A DNA stretch of 64,000 nucleotides, from the NCBI GenBank assembly GCA_917880885.1, contig OU862906.1:59376665-59440664 (forward strand), written 5' to 3'. This document shows positions 20,943-33,592 of this stretch, piece after piece. Every line of letters starts with the position of its first letter. Positions within the stretch are counted from its first letter, which is position 1. Under the pieces are notes generated by a model that had not been told where the DNA came from, searched no databases, and was given only the letters and a program-made list of their open reading frames with translations. The DNA is from Limnephilus marmoratus. Taxonomy: Eukaryota > Arthropoda > Insecta > Trichoptera > Limnephilidae. Made by a program: the position numbers and the translations under genes.

Positions 20943-22520
20943 GTAAGATACTCGGTTGTAAAATTTGCCTTCCGATTGTACCATTGTTTTAACCTTGTGT
21001 TTTCAATACGTTGTCTTTATTAAAATAAATTTCGAGAAACTTTCACAGTGAAAATATTTAATTTTATTAGAATTAAAGTATTGGAGTTAACCTCGCTGTA
21101 ACATTTAATCATTGAAAACAATTCAAACAACATAAGCCAGCGAAAATAAGTTCAAACTAGACAAACTAGAGCAACTAGGTACGTGTCTCAATTGAGACCG
21201 CTTGTTTTTATTTTGGTGTTTTATTCTCTTTTCACATAACCATTACGAGTTTTTATTAAATAATATTCCATGAATACAAACGCATTAATACCTATCTATC
21301 ATTGTTTTTCAATTGGATTGCTTTTTTTACTTATATGCTCCAATGACTGTGACTTAAAAAAATCATCTTTAATATTGAAATTTTCTGACAATTATAAAAT
21401 TTCACGGTTATCAAAACATTGTTTTAACTTCGTTGTAAAGTTATGAAACTATTTTGTTTAAATAATTGCTTATTATGCCTGTTTCTTGATTTCTTCAAAT
21501 CAACACAAACAGAAAAACATGTCACTTTTTCCAAAACTTTTAAAGGATTTGATATGTACATGTTGTACATCTCACATACTTACAACAAACATATCACACC
21601 AATATAACAAACTCAAGAGCGCATTTAAAATTCTTGTACCATCAGAACTGGAATACCTCTAAGAAGCAGTTATATCGTACACGTGTCCCCTTTATAGGTA
21701 GGCACCTTCTCTCAAATCTAAAATCCGGTAATTAAAGGCTGAACCAAGGCAATACTTTTAACCAAACCCCTAAACTAGCGACCCAAAACTGTTCGTCTTA
21801 ATTTGGAGGACACCTACATTAATATAAAGACCTCTGTTGACCATATTAAATTACGACCCCGCATTATTTTTATTCGCGGTCTTAGATTTGCCATTTATTT
21901 CAATTCACATTCAGGGCGTAGACTTTTTTCATATTTAAAGATGCAGTACAAACAGTGTCGGATATTCAATCGGATATTCAAAAGTTTAACAGCTTCTGAC
22001 ATCGTTGTACTAAATCAGGGGTGTGCACTGTTTTTTTTTCTATTTTTCAGACAAAGGGTTAAATGTTGATAACTGATAACATTAATATTTTCAATGGCTT
22101 AGTTTTACCTGAACGCCAATCCATCTGGCCCTCACCATAACTCTTCGTTCGAAAATAGCATAAATAGGAAAGAGCCCAGGAAAGTCAAAAGGTCAGACAC
22201 CCATAAAAAACAATAATAGTATTGTCTTTAAATGTGTCGTCATTCCATCCGGTTTAAAATATTCTACCTGTTAATAATAATTAGCCTACAATTATTGTAT
22301 ACATTTACCTAGTCAACTTACTAAAAACCGTAACGAATATTTTATACTATTGACTACAACAAATGTACATTGAAAATTAAAACAAAAATGTCAAGAAATT
22401 GTTACATAAAAATTTATTTAACAATTTGTTACATAATTGTTATTAAAAAGAGTTGAACAAATCTCACCATATAACATTTTTCAATAAAAATGTCGAAAAA
22501 TTTCGATAAATTCAAAATTA
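20943..22520. other. AT-rich, no gene seen
   Basis: Includes the 14-bp palindrome GTCTCAATTGAGAC near 21186. No family recognised. Confidence 0.35.
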
Positions 22521-22567
22521 AAAAAACAAGTTCTCGAGTGGCGCGTGCGAAGCCCGGGAAAAGCTAG
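22521..22567 (+). mobile_element. Possible Helitron-type 3' terminus
   Basis: GCGCGTGCGAAGCCCGGG followed by AAAAGCTAG|T resembles insect Helitron 3' ends (GC-rich hairpin region, then CTAG and a T). The stem is weak and no 5' end was found. Confidence 0.3.
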
Positions 22568-24069
22568 TAGGAAATATAACTTAATATAATAGTGAATTGG
22601 TCATTGGAATAGAAATTATGAACAAAAACATGATATGAATCAAATCAAATATCACAAATCAAAACCCTCATTTTGCCGAGAAACTGACGTTCATGGCGAA
22701 TCGGCACAAGCGCCAATCTACCAAAATACAATGTTGCCAATTCTACCGCAGCAAGTTAAAGATATTTTTTGTTAGTAATAATTCTAAATTGAAAATGTAC
22801 AGACTTTACGGTTGGGAAATATTTTTTTATAAGTAAGGCAGTATGTTTGTAAAAAAAAATAAAACGAATAATTCCAAAGTACTTAATACATTTTTCATAG
22901 GCGGTTTTATTTTCTAGTTTTCACGTGAGCGAGGATCCAACACGCTCCTAATGATATGTAAATAAAGCTTGACGAACTTGACCCGTTTAAACGTGCAATT
23001 ATACTTTACGATTGTTCCTTATAACGAAAGCGCTGACTTCAACGTAGTGTCCCATTTTCCGGCGAAAACATGAATCTACTTTTCGTCACGAATACAATTA
23101 ATATAAATTTGCTATGACAAGGTGGCAGAATTATATTTTATATATATATAATGGCTTTTAACTGCCCATTCGTGACAAAGTTATATTAAATATTTAAAAA
23201 TCTTGAATGTTAATTCATAAGTTGATTTCACATCTCGGACTTTGCAGGTAATATTTTAATACGGAAAACTGATTTTGGCTTTCGGCACCGGTCCACCGAA
23301 AATGATTTTTGAAGGTGTGATCATAAACTCACTAAGAAAGATCTCAAAATTAGATTTGATTTTGAGATTTGCTATTAGTTTTACAAAATGTATTTAATGA
23401 TTTGTTTAAAACTACAAATCTATTTCTACTATCGACCGGTACTTTATTCGTCAATACGAAAGTTATATTATTTTAGACTTACTTTCGAAGGGTCAATAAA
23501 ACCTGTCGACAGTAGAAATAAGTTTATAAGTAAAATCATTATACATATTTTATTAAAAATGATACTTACAAATTTGTTAATTTTAAGCTAAGTTAAGTAA
23601 AGTCATCGAATACCTACTTGTTCTATTGATATAAACAAAATTTTCAAAGTGAACTGAAGAATTTTTGTGTAAAAATACTCCATATTATATTTTTTATACA
23701 ATAATCTTGTTATTCATTTTATTAAAACTATTCATTTATATGTTGAATAAAAATATTACTAAACCAAAAAAGAAACGAAAAAAACGGTTTCAAGTCTGAA
23801 ATTCTCATACTATTTAATTAAAATAATTGTATCTAATTTTAACAATTATTACATGTTGTTTATAAAGGAAAAAAATTCAATAATTCGTTTCTCGCACTGG
23901 CAAAAATAATAAAAACGCCGCCGTGGAAATAATTTTTTTGGTAGTGAAAATTTTTATAAAGTTCTATTTCGGGATGGCACATTTTTACAAGCTTTAAGTT
24001 TACAAAATAATAGGAGGCTTATTTTTATTTTGAAGCTTTTGTGGATTTAGGATTAAAAATAATAATAGT
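22568..24069. other. AT-rich, no gene seen
   Basis: Nothing supportable. Confidence 0.4.
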
Positions 24070-24113
24070 CATTTGCTAATTTGAACATTTATTTAATGTC
24101 AAATTAGCAAATG
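24070..24113. repeat. Perfect 15-bp inverted repeat
   Basis: CATTTGCTAATTTGA at 24070-24084 and its exact inverse at 24099-24113 are separated by 14 bases. Confidence 0.85.
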
Positions 24114-24299
24114 GTGTTAACTAGGAAAGGGTGTTAAGGTTATATGACAGAAGCAGGATTTTAAAATTCTTTAAAATTAGGTCTAATTTTGCTATAACAG
24201 CAAACCACAAACCTTAAAAAAGGTTAGCTTGTATCGGGGACTCAGTCCAATATTGTATTTTTCAGCCTTTCTTGAAAGATTTGGGTTTTTTTGTGAACA

Positions 24300-24430
24300 A
24301 AACTGTTTTTTTTATTTTTATTTATTTGTTTATTTGTTTTTGTTACAAAGAATACATCAGTACAAAGAGGCTTTAACTAGGAAGGTCTCCCGTTCTAGTT
24401 TAGTTTATTTATATTCATATTAAATGTGTA
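24300..24430 (-). mobile_element. Possible LINE 3' end
   Basis: The reverse complement reads TTTGTAACAAAAACAAATAA followed by ATAA repeats, like CR1/Jockey 3' tails. No coding part, so this is weak. Confidence 0.3.
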
Positions 24431-24605
24431 CGGGCGCAAACAATTAATTCACCTCAATATTTTAAAGCATAACGTGCAAAATGAATTAAAAACCTAAAAT
24501 TATTTAATTGGCGCCATCTGTGAATGCGTAGGCTATAATGTCCGTGACATTTAACCTTAGATAAATTACTCTAAATACACTTAGTGTCCAACAGGAACAG
24601 GTAAT

Positions 24606-25004
24606 TAGGGTACGGGTACTACCGCCTGGGAATTATTGATTGATTAACCAACACCTCTATCATAGGTCACCTCAAATGGTTTGCCACATTTGGTGACTTA
24701 GTAGAGAAGTCCAGGCTCAGGGGGTGGGGTTTTGTCCGGTTCCTGGCGGTGGATGCATCTGTCCACCAGCTGTGTGGTAGGCCGGTCCGGGAGAGACTGG
24801 TTGAGGGAGACCTTTTGATGAGACCTTTTGATCTCTCCAGCAGGACTCTCTCAGAACATCGCCTTGTGACGCATTGGGAGGAATGGATTCATACATCCGT
24901 CACTCCTGGAGACACTGACCCCCAGATTCCTATCCACCCCTCACCTTTTTCCTTCGTAGAACTTCCTCTCCTTCCTTTCCTCAAAATACACTCCACACAG
25001 CACA
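24606..25004 (+). mobile_element. SINE1 copy, 3' truncated
   Basis: Runs from GGGTACGGGTACTACCGCC through CCACATTTGGTGACTTAG, GGTAGGCCGGTCCGGGAGAG, CACTCCTGGAGACACTGACC to CTCCACACAGCACAGG. The final hairpin part is replaced by unrelated sequence. A direct repeat GAGACCTTTTGAT occurs twice at 24807-24832. Confidence 0.75.
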
Positions 25005-25814
25005 GGTTTGCTCGCGTTGATCGCTTAGAAACAAGCTAGATGCTTTAATTACATACTCGTACTGCATGTGCAACACATCTTGTTCTTTCGAATAATCGAA
25101 TATTTTATTGGACTTTCTTTTTATTAGCCCAAAAAAAATTAAGTATCAGCCCTATGGCCACTGCTTTAAAGTTCTCTTACTTACAAATCCTTTTTGGGGG
25201 TTATGGTTTTATTGTATAATGTGTAAAATTAACTGCTTTATGAAAATAAATGATAGTAAACATTTAAATAATTGTGCACGAATTTCACAAAATAAAATAA
25301 AAAACGCTTTTGGCGATGTTTTTTTTCTTGCATAAATCGAAACAGGCGGCTGGTCTTAAGCCATCTTAACCCGTCTGCTTGTTTATGAATAAATAAATCC
25401 CAAAACACGTAATCGCTGTATAAGTACATTCATGAGACCGAAAACGTCCCGAGCGACCTTACATTTTAAAAGCTATATATCTCTCTTCCTCTCATGCAAA
25501 CGTAAGTATTTTTCTTTTAACCAGAAAGAAAACGAAATAATGCTTCTTATTGTCTTTGAAATATGAAAGCTATCTTGCATAGATATTTTATAATCTAGAT
25601 CCAAAGTGACGGTTTCAGTGAGGCTTCCGGATTGTGAGATGCGAATATATTGAACCAAGCAGATGGGCTAAAGTGTGTTATTGTTAGCGGCTGGATTTAG
25701 AATTTTACAAGATGTAGTGCATCGCCTTTATTATTATTTTTTGGTTAAAAAGACGTGCAATTCGAATTTACTCCACTCTTCCAGCCAGGATCCCACGCTC
25801 CAGGGTGATAGGGT
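25005..25814. other. No gene seen
   Basis: AT-rich, nothing recognised up to the LINE. Confidence 0.35.
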
Positions 25815-25822
25815 GATATTAC

Positions 25823-26017
25823 TTATAATAATTGTCTAAGTTTCGTGAATATCAAATTCTCTACTGCTGGATAAAAAATGGTAAAATCTTCATTCGTGTA
25901 AGTGATACAACACCCATAATTTTAATTGCTGATCAGGATGACGTTAACAGACTTTCAACATTGAAGACAATGCCCACACAAGACGCTTCTACACCGGCCT
26001 TCCCTTTAGGAAACTGA
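25823..26017 (+). pseudogene. LINE ORF1, C-terminal remnant
   Basis: Reads LSKFREYQILYCWIKNGKIF, IRVSDTTPIILIADQDDVNR. The pattern (aromatic, WxKNGKIF-x-R, then a D-x-x-x-I-x-I strand) matches the C-terminal domain shared by many insect LINE ORF1 proteins and baculovirus FP-like proteins. The upstream part, where a zinc finger and coiled coil would be expected, is not present. Ends at TGA 26015-26017. Confidence 0.5.
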
Positions 26018-26386
26018 ATTTACAGAATAATATCAAACGTATTACTTTTAACATCAAATTTAACCTCTTGCAGTACATAAATATAACACCCAATTTCTAC
26101 TTAGTCGTAATACACATATCATCACTATGCGTTAATTACAAACTTCCTTTTAACTCTTATCAAATAATGTTAAAACATTTTATCATTTGTTTGAATTGTA
26201 TTAGTAATCTGTCCATAGATATAACAATCAATCTGTCAAAACTTAAGCCTCCTAAAACCATAGACATTTTAATTTACCACAAACAAAAACAAAAAGAATC
26301 GTATGTTCAAAAATGCCCCCAATCACAGCATAATTATTTTTTTTCAAGTTATTTTCCAAACAACTTCACGAACATAATATTTAAAA

Positions 26387-29300
26387 ATGCTTAACATATA
26401 TTTTCAAAATGTGCGAGGTCTTCGCACAAAAACTCATAGCTTCTTAAATCAGGTACTTTTGAACAATTACGATATTTACCTTATATGTGAAACTTGGCTA
26501 AATAAATCAATCCATGACAGTGAATTGTTTGACAATAGGTATGATGTATTTAGAGAGGATCGGAACTACTTTTTGTCTGGACAGCAGCAGGGAGGGGGGG
26601 TACTAATTGCAACCTCCAAATCTCTCAAAGCACAGAGATTACCATGGTCTACTTGTACTGAGGAGATCTGGATATCAGTGCCAATATTAGGTGACAATAA
26701 TAAACTCAAAAATTTATATATCTGCTGCACATATCACCCGCAAAACACCAACTACATCCACAATCTAATTCAGCACTTCAACACCACATCAGACCTGCAC
26801 ACAAATCACCCGGAAGGATTGTTTTTATTAGCTGGAGACTACAATATACCCAAACTAAACTGGAAGTTAACCGAAGGGCAAAACCAATTAGAACCAAATT
26901 TTCCATAAGACACTGCTAGCCGTGCCTTGGTAGACTTCCTTTCATTCACCCAACTACACCAATTCAATACTGTAATCAATACAAACAAACGAATCCTTGA
27001 TTTAATCATGACAAATATTTCAAAATGTAGTATAACCCACTGTACCGAACCTCTGACGCCTGAAGATTCACATCACAGAGCATTAGACATAAAGTTATCA
27101 CCTGTTACTGTACCGTCTCTCTCCGGCTCGTCTAGGACAGTTAAAATGTTTCACCGAGGTGATTACGGTAAAATCACTGATGAATTATCTAAAATAAATT
27201 GGAAACTCGAATTTCAAAGTAAGGATACCGAAAAGGCCGTATTAGATTTTTACAATATCATAAATGACATTATTCGCAAATACATCCCCGAAAAAAAAAT
27301 TAACGGTAATTTAGAAAGGTTTCCCCCCTGGTACACTTTACCACTTATTAAAATTGTAAAAGGGAAATTAAAATATCACAAGAAATGGAAAAAATACAAG
27401 AACTTAGCTGACTACCAATCATTCTCTGTACTGAGAAATCGTCAGAAGAAGATCTCGCTAGAATGTTATGAAAACTTCATTACGACGGCAGAAGATTCAA
27501 TAAAAAAGTGTAGCAAACAGTTCTGGTCATTTATTTAATCAAAGCAATCCTCTTCCGATTTACCTAAACAAATGTATCTTGGTGATATTTCCTGCAATGA
27601 TGGACAATCCATATGCGACCATTTTAGTGATTATTTTAGATCAGTTTTTGTAGAAAATTCCAACCCTCGCCTCAATCTTACTGAGAATGATGACGACAAC
27701 TCTAATCTACATATACACACTATTAACTTCAATCAATCATCTGTACTAAGTTATTTAAAAAAACTTGATCCGAATAAAAGTGCGGGATCTGATTTAATTC
27801 CATCCATATTTTATGTAAAATGCCGGGACCAATTGGCTTATCCTCTCTCCTTGCTATTCAAAATGTCATTTGAAGAAGGCAACTTCCCCAACGTCTGGAA
27901 ACAAGCACTCATTACACCAATCCACAAAAGCGGGGACAAAAATAAGATCACCAACTACAGGCCCATCTCCAAACTCCCAATTGTCAGTAAGATCATGGAA
28001 AACATAGTTCTTGATCAACTTTTTCCAGCAGTACAAACAATCATATCCAAAAATCAACACGGCTTTTTCAGAAAACGGTCGGTCGAGACAAACCTTCTGG
28101 AATACACAGATTTTATTTTAAATTCTATGGGTGGTAAAAATCAAGTGGACTCTATCTGTACGGATTTTTCAAAAGCCTTTGATAAAATTAACATTGAACT
28201 GCTTTTGAAGAAACTGTTAAAAATCGGGATTAAGGGTGACCTTCTCAGATGGATCAAATCGTATGTGACAAACAGAAGTCAAGCAGTTAGAGCTAAGGGT
28301 TTCTCCTCTCGTTTTTTCAATATACTTTCAGGAATCCCGCAAGGATCACATCTCGGACCTCTCTTGTTTATTTTATATATCAATGATATGAGTGAATGCT
28401 TTAAAAATTCCAAATTCCAAATTTTTGCTGATGACACTAAAATTTACAAAAAAATCACTAATATTAATGACAGCCTAGAATTGCAAGATGATATTAATAG
28501 GCTTGGAATATATTGTGCGAACAACCAACTTTTCCTTAACCTAGAAAAATGTAACACAATATCATTCACCAAAAGCATAAATCCCCTAATATTTCCGTAC
28601 AAAATCAATGACGTAGAGATAAAAAGATGTTGTGAAGTGAAGGACTAAGGAATAATTATGGACTCCGGAATGTCTTTCCGAACACATATAAATTCCATCT
28701 GTGACAGGGCATACAAACTTCTAGGATTCATCATAAGAGTGACCAAACCATTCAGGTCACCACACGTAATCAAAATACTGTATGTCTCTTTTGTTCGCTC
28801 AATATTAGAATTCGGATCAGTCATATGGAATCCCCAATACAAAGTTAATATTGAAAGGTTAGAAAGAATTCAAAAAAAGATACTGAAACACCTAGGGTGG
28901 GTTTCTTCATTTACCGAGAATGCTAAATGCAATGCTATTTGTAAAAGTAAGCGATCGAAATTTAAAAATTTCTATGCATTTGACCGTTTACTTTTACAAT
29001 TAGCATTTCATTTAGCATTCTCGGTAAATGAAGAAACCCACCATTAGACTTTAAATCCTTTCGAACATCAGAAAGCCTAAAAGACTCATTAACATTCCAT
29101 AATTTATCAACTTTAGAAGATAGAAGAAATATATCCGACCAGAAATTTCTATTCAAAATTATTAACAACGTTGTTGACAACAACTATCTTCTGGAAGACA
29201 TTAATTTCCACTGTCCAATAAGAAACACAAGGTCAAACCAACTATTCCACATCCCACACTCAAAAACAAATTACACACAACATTCATTTCTCCGAAGGAC

Positions 29301-29400
29301 GTGCACAAAATACAATGATATCTTTTACGACGCTGATATTTTCCATTTGTCCTCAGGCCAATTTATTAAATTCATAATAGAAAAAATCAAAACAAATTGT
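26387..29400 (+). pseudogene. LINE ORF2: endonuclease and reverse transcriptase, interrupted
   Basis: An APE-type endonuclease leads: NIYFQNVRGL, YLICETWLN, LLAGDYNIPKLNW and the SHHRALDIKL histidine region. The reverse transcriptase follows: TPIHKSGDKNKITNYRPIS, QHGFFRKRSVETNLLEY, CTDFSKAFDKINIELLLKKL (first catalytic D), GIPQGSHLGPLLFILYINDM, and FADDTKIYKK (28420-28450) with the catalytic DD. Three single TAA codons (26906, 27536, 28646) break an otherwise continuous frame with no indels over ~2.5 kb. Beyond a 147-bp palindrome, the C-terminal LEDRRNISDQKFLFKIINN and RRTCTKYNDIFYDADIF blocks continue in a different frame. ATG 26387 follows AAAA and starts at the normal endonuclease boundary. 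Dead copy, moderately young. Confidence 0.9.
28896..29042. repeat. 147-bp palindrome inside LINE ORF2
   Basis: The outer arms GGTGGGTTTCTTCATTTACC and its exact inverse extend inward with only a few mismatches for ~55 bp (AGAATGCTAAATG, TGTAAAAGTAA). About 35 bp lie between. It interrupts coding between KKILKHL and LDFKSF. It is either a small foldback insertion or an inverted duplication made by template switching. Confidence 0.85.
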
Positions 29401-29705
29401 TAATTATGAACTCTCCACCCCTGCTGCATGTTTTCCTTCTTTTTATAATAATAATAATATTTGGATGATTTACATATCCCACATGCTTTAATTTGTGATT
29501 TTTTTTTCATTTCTGTTGTACATATATATATTTTTTCTTTTTTTCTACCACTTTATGTTTTCTTTTATGTTTTAATCTATGTTTATAAATATATATTATA
29601 AATTTTAGCGGAAACTTCGCTGGTTAATGCAACCATGTAATATATTACTCTATTATGAAAATATGTATAACTGTTTGTTTCCTTAATAAACTAAAATAAA
29701 AAATA

Positions 29706-30263
29706 AAAAAATAAAATTTAAAACCATTACCTATTGTCTTTTCCGGTTCGAATACTATAAAGCTCATCAGGATCATCGGATCATCAGGAGTGTCCAGGAG
29801 TATCAATGTTGACCCCCCGTCAGTCTAATACACTTTCTAACGTATTCTGGTAATTATAATACTTGCCTTTTCTATAATGTGAATAACCATAGAATAAATA
29901 AAAACACAAGAAGTGCCTTGTTGGCGTGCTTCGTGGTCCAATAGCTATGTAATATAGGCCTAATTTCGGTCTATATTTCCATACAATACATGCTGTGTTT
30001 CACCTTAATTGGATGGGATGGCGAGATAAAATTTCAGGTAATTGTAAGAGTGCACTAAATGGCCTAGAACTAAAAGGTGTTTATATGTATATAACCTAAC
30101 ATAGTGTTATATTTTTTTTATTCTTATATTTATCATAGTAAACATTATCTAAATTATATGGGTTTCCCCTGCCCATTGCACATGGATGTTTTTATCTTAA
30201 CAAAATAACATTTTATATAATATAACAGTCATTTGGGATCCTTTATATCAACCGGTTCCATGT
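29706..30263. other. No gene seen
   Basis: Nothing recognised. Confidence 0.35.
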
Positions 30264-30436
30264 CAACTCAGAATAAAACCAACTCAGAAAAACCTCAGAA
30301 AGATCATTAAAAGCTATGAAAAAATCATTTTAAAATAGCCGGTGACCCTAACCTGGCTTAACCAATTTAACCAATTTTGTAATTTTTTTTATCATCTCTC
30401 TTAATGACCTTTCTGAGTTGGTTTCATTCTGAGTTG
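30264..30436. mobile_element. Foldback MITE
   Basis: CAACTCAGAATAAAACCAAC near the left is matched by the inverse GTTGGTTTCATTCTGAGTTG at the right. Arms extend ~50 bp (ACTCAGAAA, GGTCATTAA). CCATGTCAAC occurs at 30258-30267 and again at 30445-30454 and may be a 10-bp target duplication, but it overlaps the left arm, so boundaries are uncertain. Confidence 0.65.
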
Positions 30437-30713
30437 TCTGGTCACCATGTCAACCATATATTGATCTATTGAAAATATCCGAAACTAATTTATTAAACAC
30501 CTATCGTATCGCTTTAGTGATCAACGGTTTGGCCCTACAGTTTATACAAAATTATACTTGTCTTATACAAAATCATGAACTTCCTTGTTGATTATTCATA
30601 GAAAAGATTGCATCTCGTTGCCTCACGTAAAACACCAGGTCGAACGACTTATTTAGAATACCATACTGTTAATCCATATACGCGCAAAACTCTTTAATAG
30701 GACATATTTCATC

Positions 30714-30990
30714 AGTTGGATAGCCCTGATATATTAAAGTTGATTCACTTTCATGTACCTACCATTACATCAAGGTTCCCTAGTATATATTATTGTGACA
30801 ATAATACGTCTGTCGCAGGACATAATTCTGTTATAGAATAGAATATACTCACCATTGGTAATTTTTATGCTAATGTTGCTGATATTTTTAATATTTCATT
30901 ATTAAAATACAAGGCTCTACTTATCAAACATTTCAGCCTTACGTATTGTAACGAGGTTACTTCATAACAAGTTTTTTTTTCATTGTATCC
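30714..30990 (+). repeat. D-type repeat, copy 2 (uninterrupted)
   Basis: TTGGATAGCCCTGATATATT, CAAGGTTCCCTAGTATATAT, TATTGTGACAATAATAC and ATAATTCTGTTATAGAAT parallel the split copy at 15515-17110. It lacks both the SINE1 and the mariner found there. Confidence 0.55.
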
Positions 30991-32544
30991 TTTAAAGTTT
31001 TCATTAGTTGTTAGAATTTTTTTCTCTTTTTCTCTTGTTATGAGAAATTAAAAAAAAAAATCTTTCTTCACTGTACTATGACTGTTCAAATATATTTAAA
31101 TAACACATGTTTGTAAATGGCACTTTGTGCGTAAATTTTAAATAAATAAATATCTGTAAAACTCAAAACGACTTACGAGATGTAAGCATTTTTAACTGTA
31201 ACTTGAAATCAAATAAAATGCAGTTCACTAAATTAAAAACTTAAAATACTTTAATTTTTGTGAAAATTATACTACCCGTACAATTTTCTTTTTTTCATTT
31301 TGAAAAGTACAATCTCGCGAAAACGGTATTTCTTCATTTGCTTATAATATTGTGTATTTCTTTATATTTTTTTATTTATTTTTGTCATTTGTAACATATT
31401 GTATGGGTATATATACTAAATTAACAATTTAAAAAATACATTTAACTTTGGATCTTAATTGGTCTAGATCTAGAACATACGAATATTTGTTGTTAATACT
31501 TTAACATTCGACTTCCTAAATAAACATAAACATTTTTTTTTAATTAATAAGCTTACCCGTTTGGTAAAAGTCATTCATTCTTCACCGACGAATATAAAAT
31601 ATCATTACGTTGGTATGTTTTTCTTCACGATTCATTATTAAAACACACATTACCATGACTTTGGCCTACTTATTACAAAATCAACAACTATTGCATGCTT
31701 TTCACGTAATTCCGACAGCGGAATAAAAAGGATTGAATCAATCATTGGGACCGGAACCAACGCAATTTAATATTGAGTAGAAAATATTATTTGGCAAAAA
31801 CTCTGCTCGCGATAATGAATGAGCCAACGTAATTATCATACAAGATTTCCGGGTAGGAAAGTGAATAAAAAATTCGGTGTGCCACAACAAAATACATAAT
31901 ATATTAACGATGTAACCTCATTTAGACGCTAATAAAAAAATTACGACCATCACAACATTGTTTCATTATCATTGGCAAATTTTTGTATGAAAAAATCAGG
32001 GCTTGGTAATGTATTTTATGGTATTTTCAGCGTACGAAAGAAAATTGGGTCGAAATTATTGAATCACACCTGGAAATCCATAATGGAACGAATATTTTTA
32101 GAGAAAACATATTTTGCTTTCACGAAATAATGCATTTTTAAATGCCAACCCGTACGCGGTGGTTTTATGACTTTTGCAGTGACATGCTTTTTTGCAGTGA
32201 CGCTACTTCAGTGGTGTATAGCTCTCTACTATGTGTAGTTTTCAAATTTATTTCGTGTATGAAATAATATTGTGAATTGTGGTCAGCTGAATGAACAAGT
32301 TTCTTACAAAATTAAAAAAAAAAAAAAAAAAAAATTGCGCCATATAATTTTTCAACCTTTATGGAATCCGTGCCATTTCGTTATTTGATGTGACTTGACC
32401 ACGATTTTGGAAATGACTCCATTCGCGCACATGACATTCCCAGTGAAGGAATGACAAGTGACTTCCATAATGATACACATAGCTTATTCGATGACGTGAC
32501 TTATGACGTATTTTTCTTTTTTGTGATGTGATGTTTGATAACGG
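30991..32544. other. AT-rich, no gene seen
   Basis: Includes a 20-base A-run at 32314-32334. No family recognised. Confidence 0.4.
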
Positions 32545-33592
32545 CTAAGGCTGGGCGCATACATCAGGTTTTGCTTTCCGGTTGTCTGATCAGACAATCG
32601 GATCGGATAAACACCGCACACATATCGTCGCATTAATTCGTAGAATGCGTAACAACCAAATGTCAAATTTTACAGGAGGCACAAAAAACCTCGTAGTGAA
32701 AAAAAATTAAAGACGGGTCATTGTTTTTATTTATGTTCCGAACATATAATATATTTCGAAATTTATTTTCAATCATTTAACTTTTGTAAGTTAAGGCTTT
32801 CTATTTCAAATCGGAGTAAGGAAGTTTACGTAAAAACCGAGAATGGAGATACGTATTTTACAAAGATACCTACGTACTTTTCTGCGAACAGTTTTATGAA
32901 CAACTAGCTGAAGACTTGGGAGATAGGAATTTTACATTAAAAAATTAAAACACAACAATACAGAACTGCGGTAATAACTTTATAAATTACTTCCTAACAT
33001 CCTAATTGACATTTATATTTAGTCTCAGTATGTAAGAATAACATGATAAATATAATAATACTTAGTACACAAAGCATAACAGCACAATACAAATACTACG
33101 AATAATTTTGAAGTTAAATAGTAAGACCTGAAATGGTAAATAAAATAAAGTATGTGAAGTTAAGGAGTTTCGAAGTATTCGCGAGTAAAAATGGCAGCAT
33201 TGTGTTACGCAGTTTCCTAATTTGTGTTTATCTAAAAAGATTTTTTTTTTTTTAATTTGCGAGTTTTACTAGTCGATGCGGGACTAATTTTAATACCAGA
33301 TGGCATTTAAAACGTATTTTCGAAAAATTTGGAGTTACGCAGTCTACGAATTAATGCGACGATATGATTCGAAAACCGAATAGGTAATAGAACCGGGCCA
33401 CGTCCTTTTTCAGATCGGATTGGACAGCCGGCGCGGAAGGGCGTTACCTATTTTTAATACCAATCCGGTTTTCGAATCTGATGTTTGCGGTCTTTCATGA
33501 GAATTGTATAGCGCGAAGACCTTCTGGTTGTCTGATCAGACGATCGGATCAGAAAATCGGGTGGAAAAACCAGACGTATGCGGCCAGCCTAG
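32545..33592. mobile_element. TIR element with nested palindromes
   Basis: The left terminus CTAAGGCTGGGCGCATACAT and right terminus ACGTATGCGGCCAGCCTAG are inverse. Both carry TTGTCTGATCAGAC with ATCGGATC next to it. Deeper inside, CATATCGTCGCATTAATTCG (left) and its inverse (33340-33365) also match. The right arm contains an extra ~110-bp inverted repeat, GATTCGAAAACCG to CGGTTTTCGAATC (33368-33480). No coding. No clear target duplication, so the superfamily is not assigned. Confidence 0.6.

Larger units (their letters stand above)
25815..29705 (+). mobile_element. CR1/Jockey-type LINE, 5' truncated
   Basis: Contains the end of ORF1, a ~370-bp spacer, ORF2 with endonuclease and reverse transcriptase, and a 3' untranslated region ending in AATAAACTAAAATAAAAAAT-like repeats. 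Everything is on the + strand in one frame until the palindrome at 28896. No clear target duplication was found. Confidence 0.85.
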
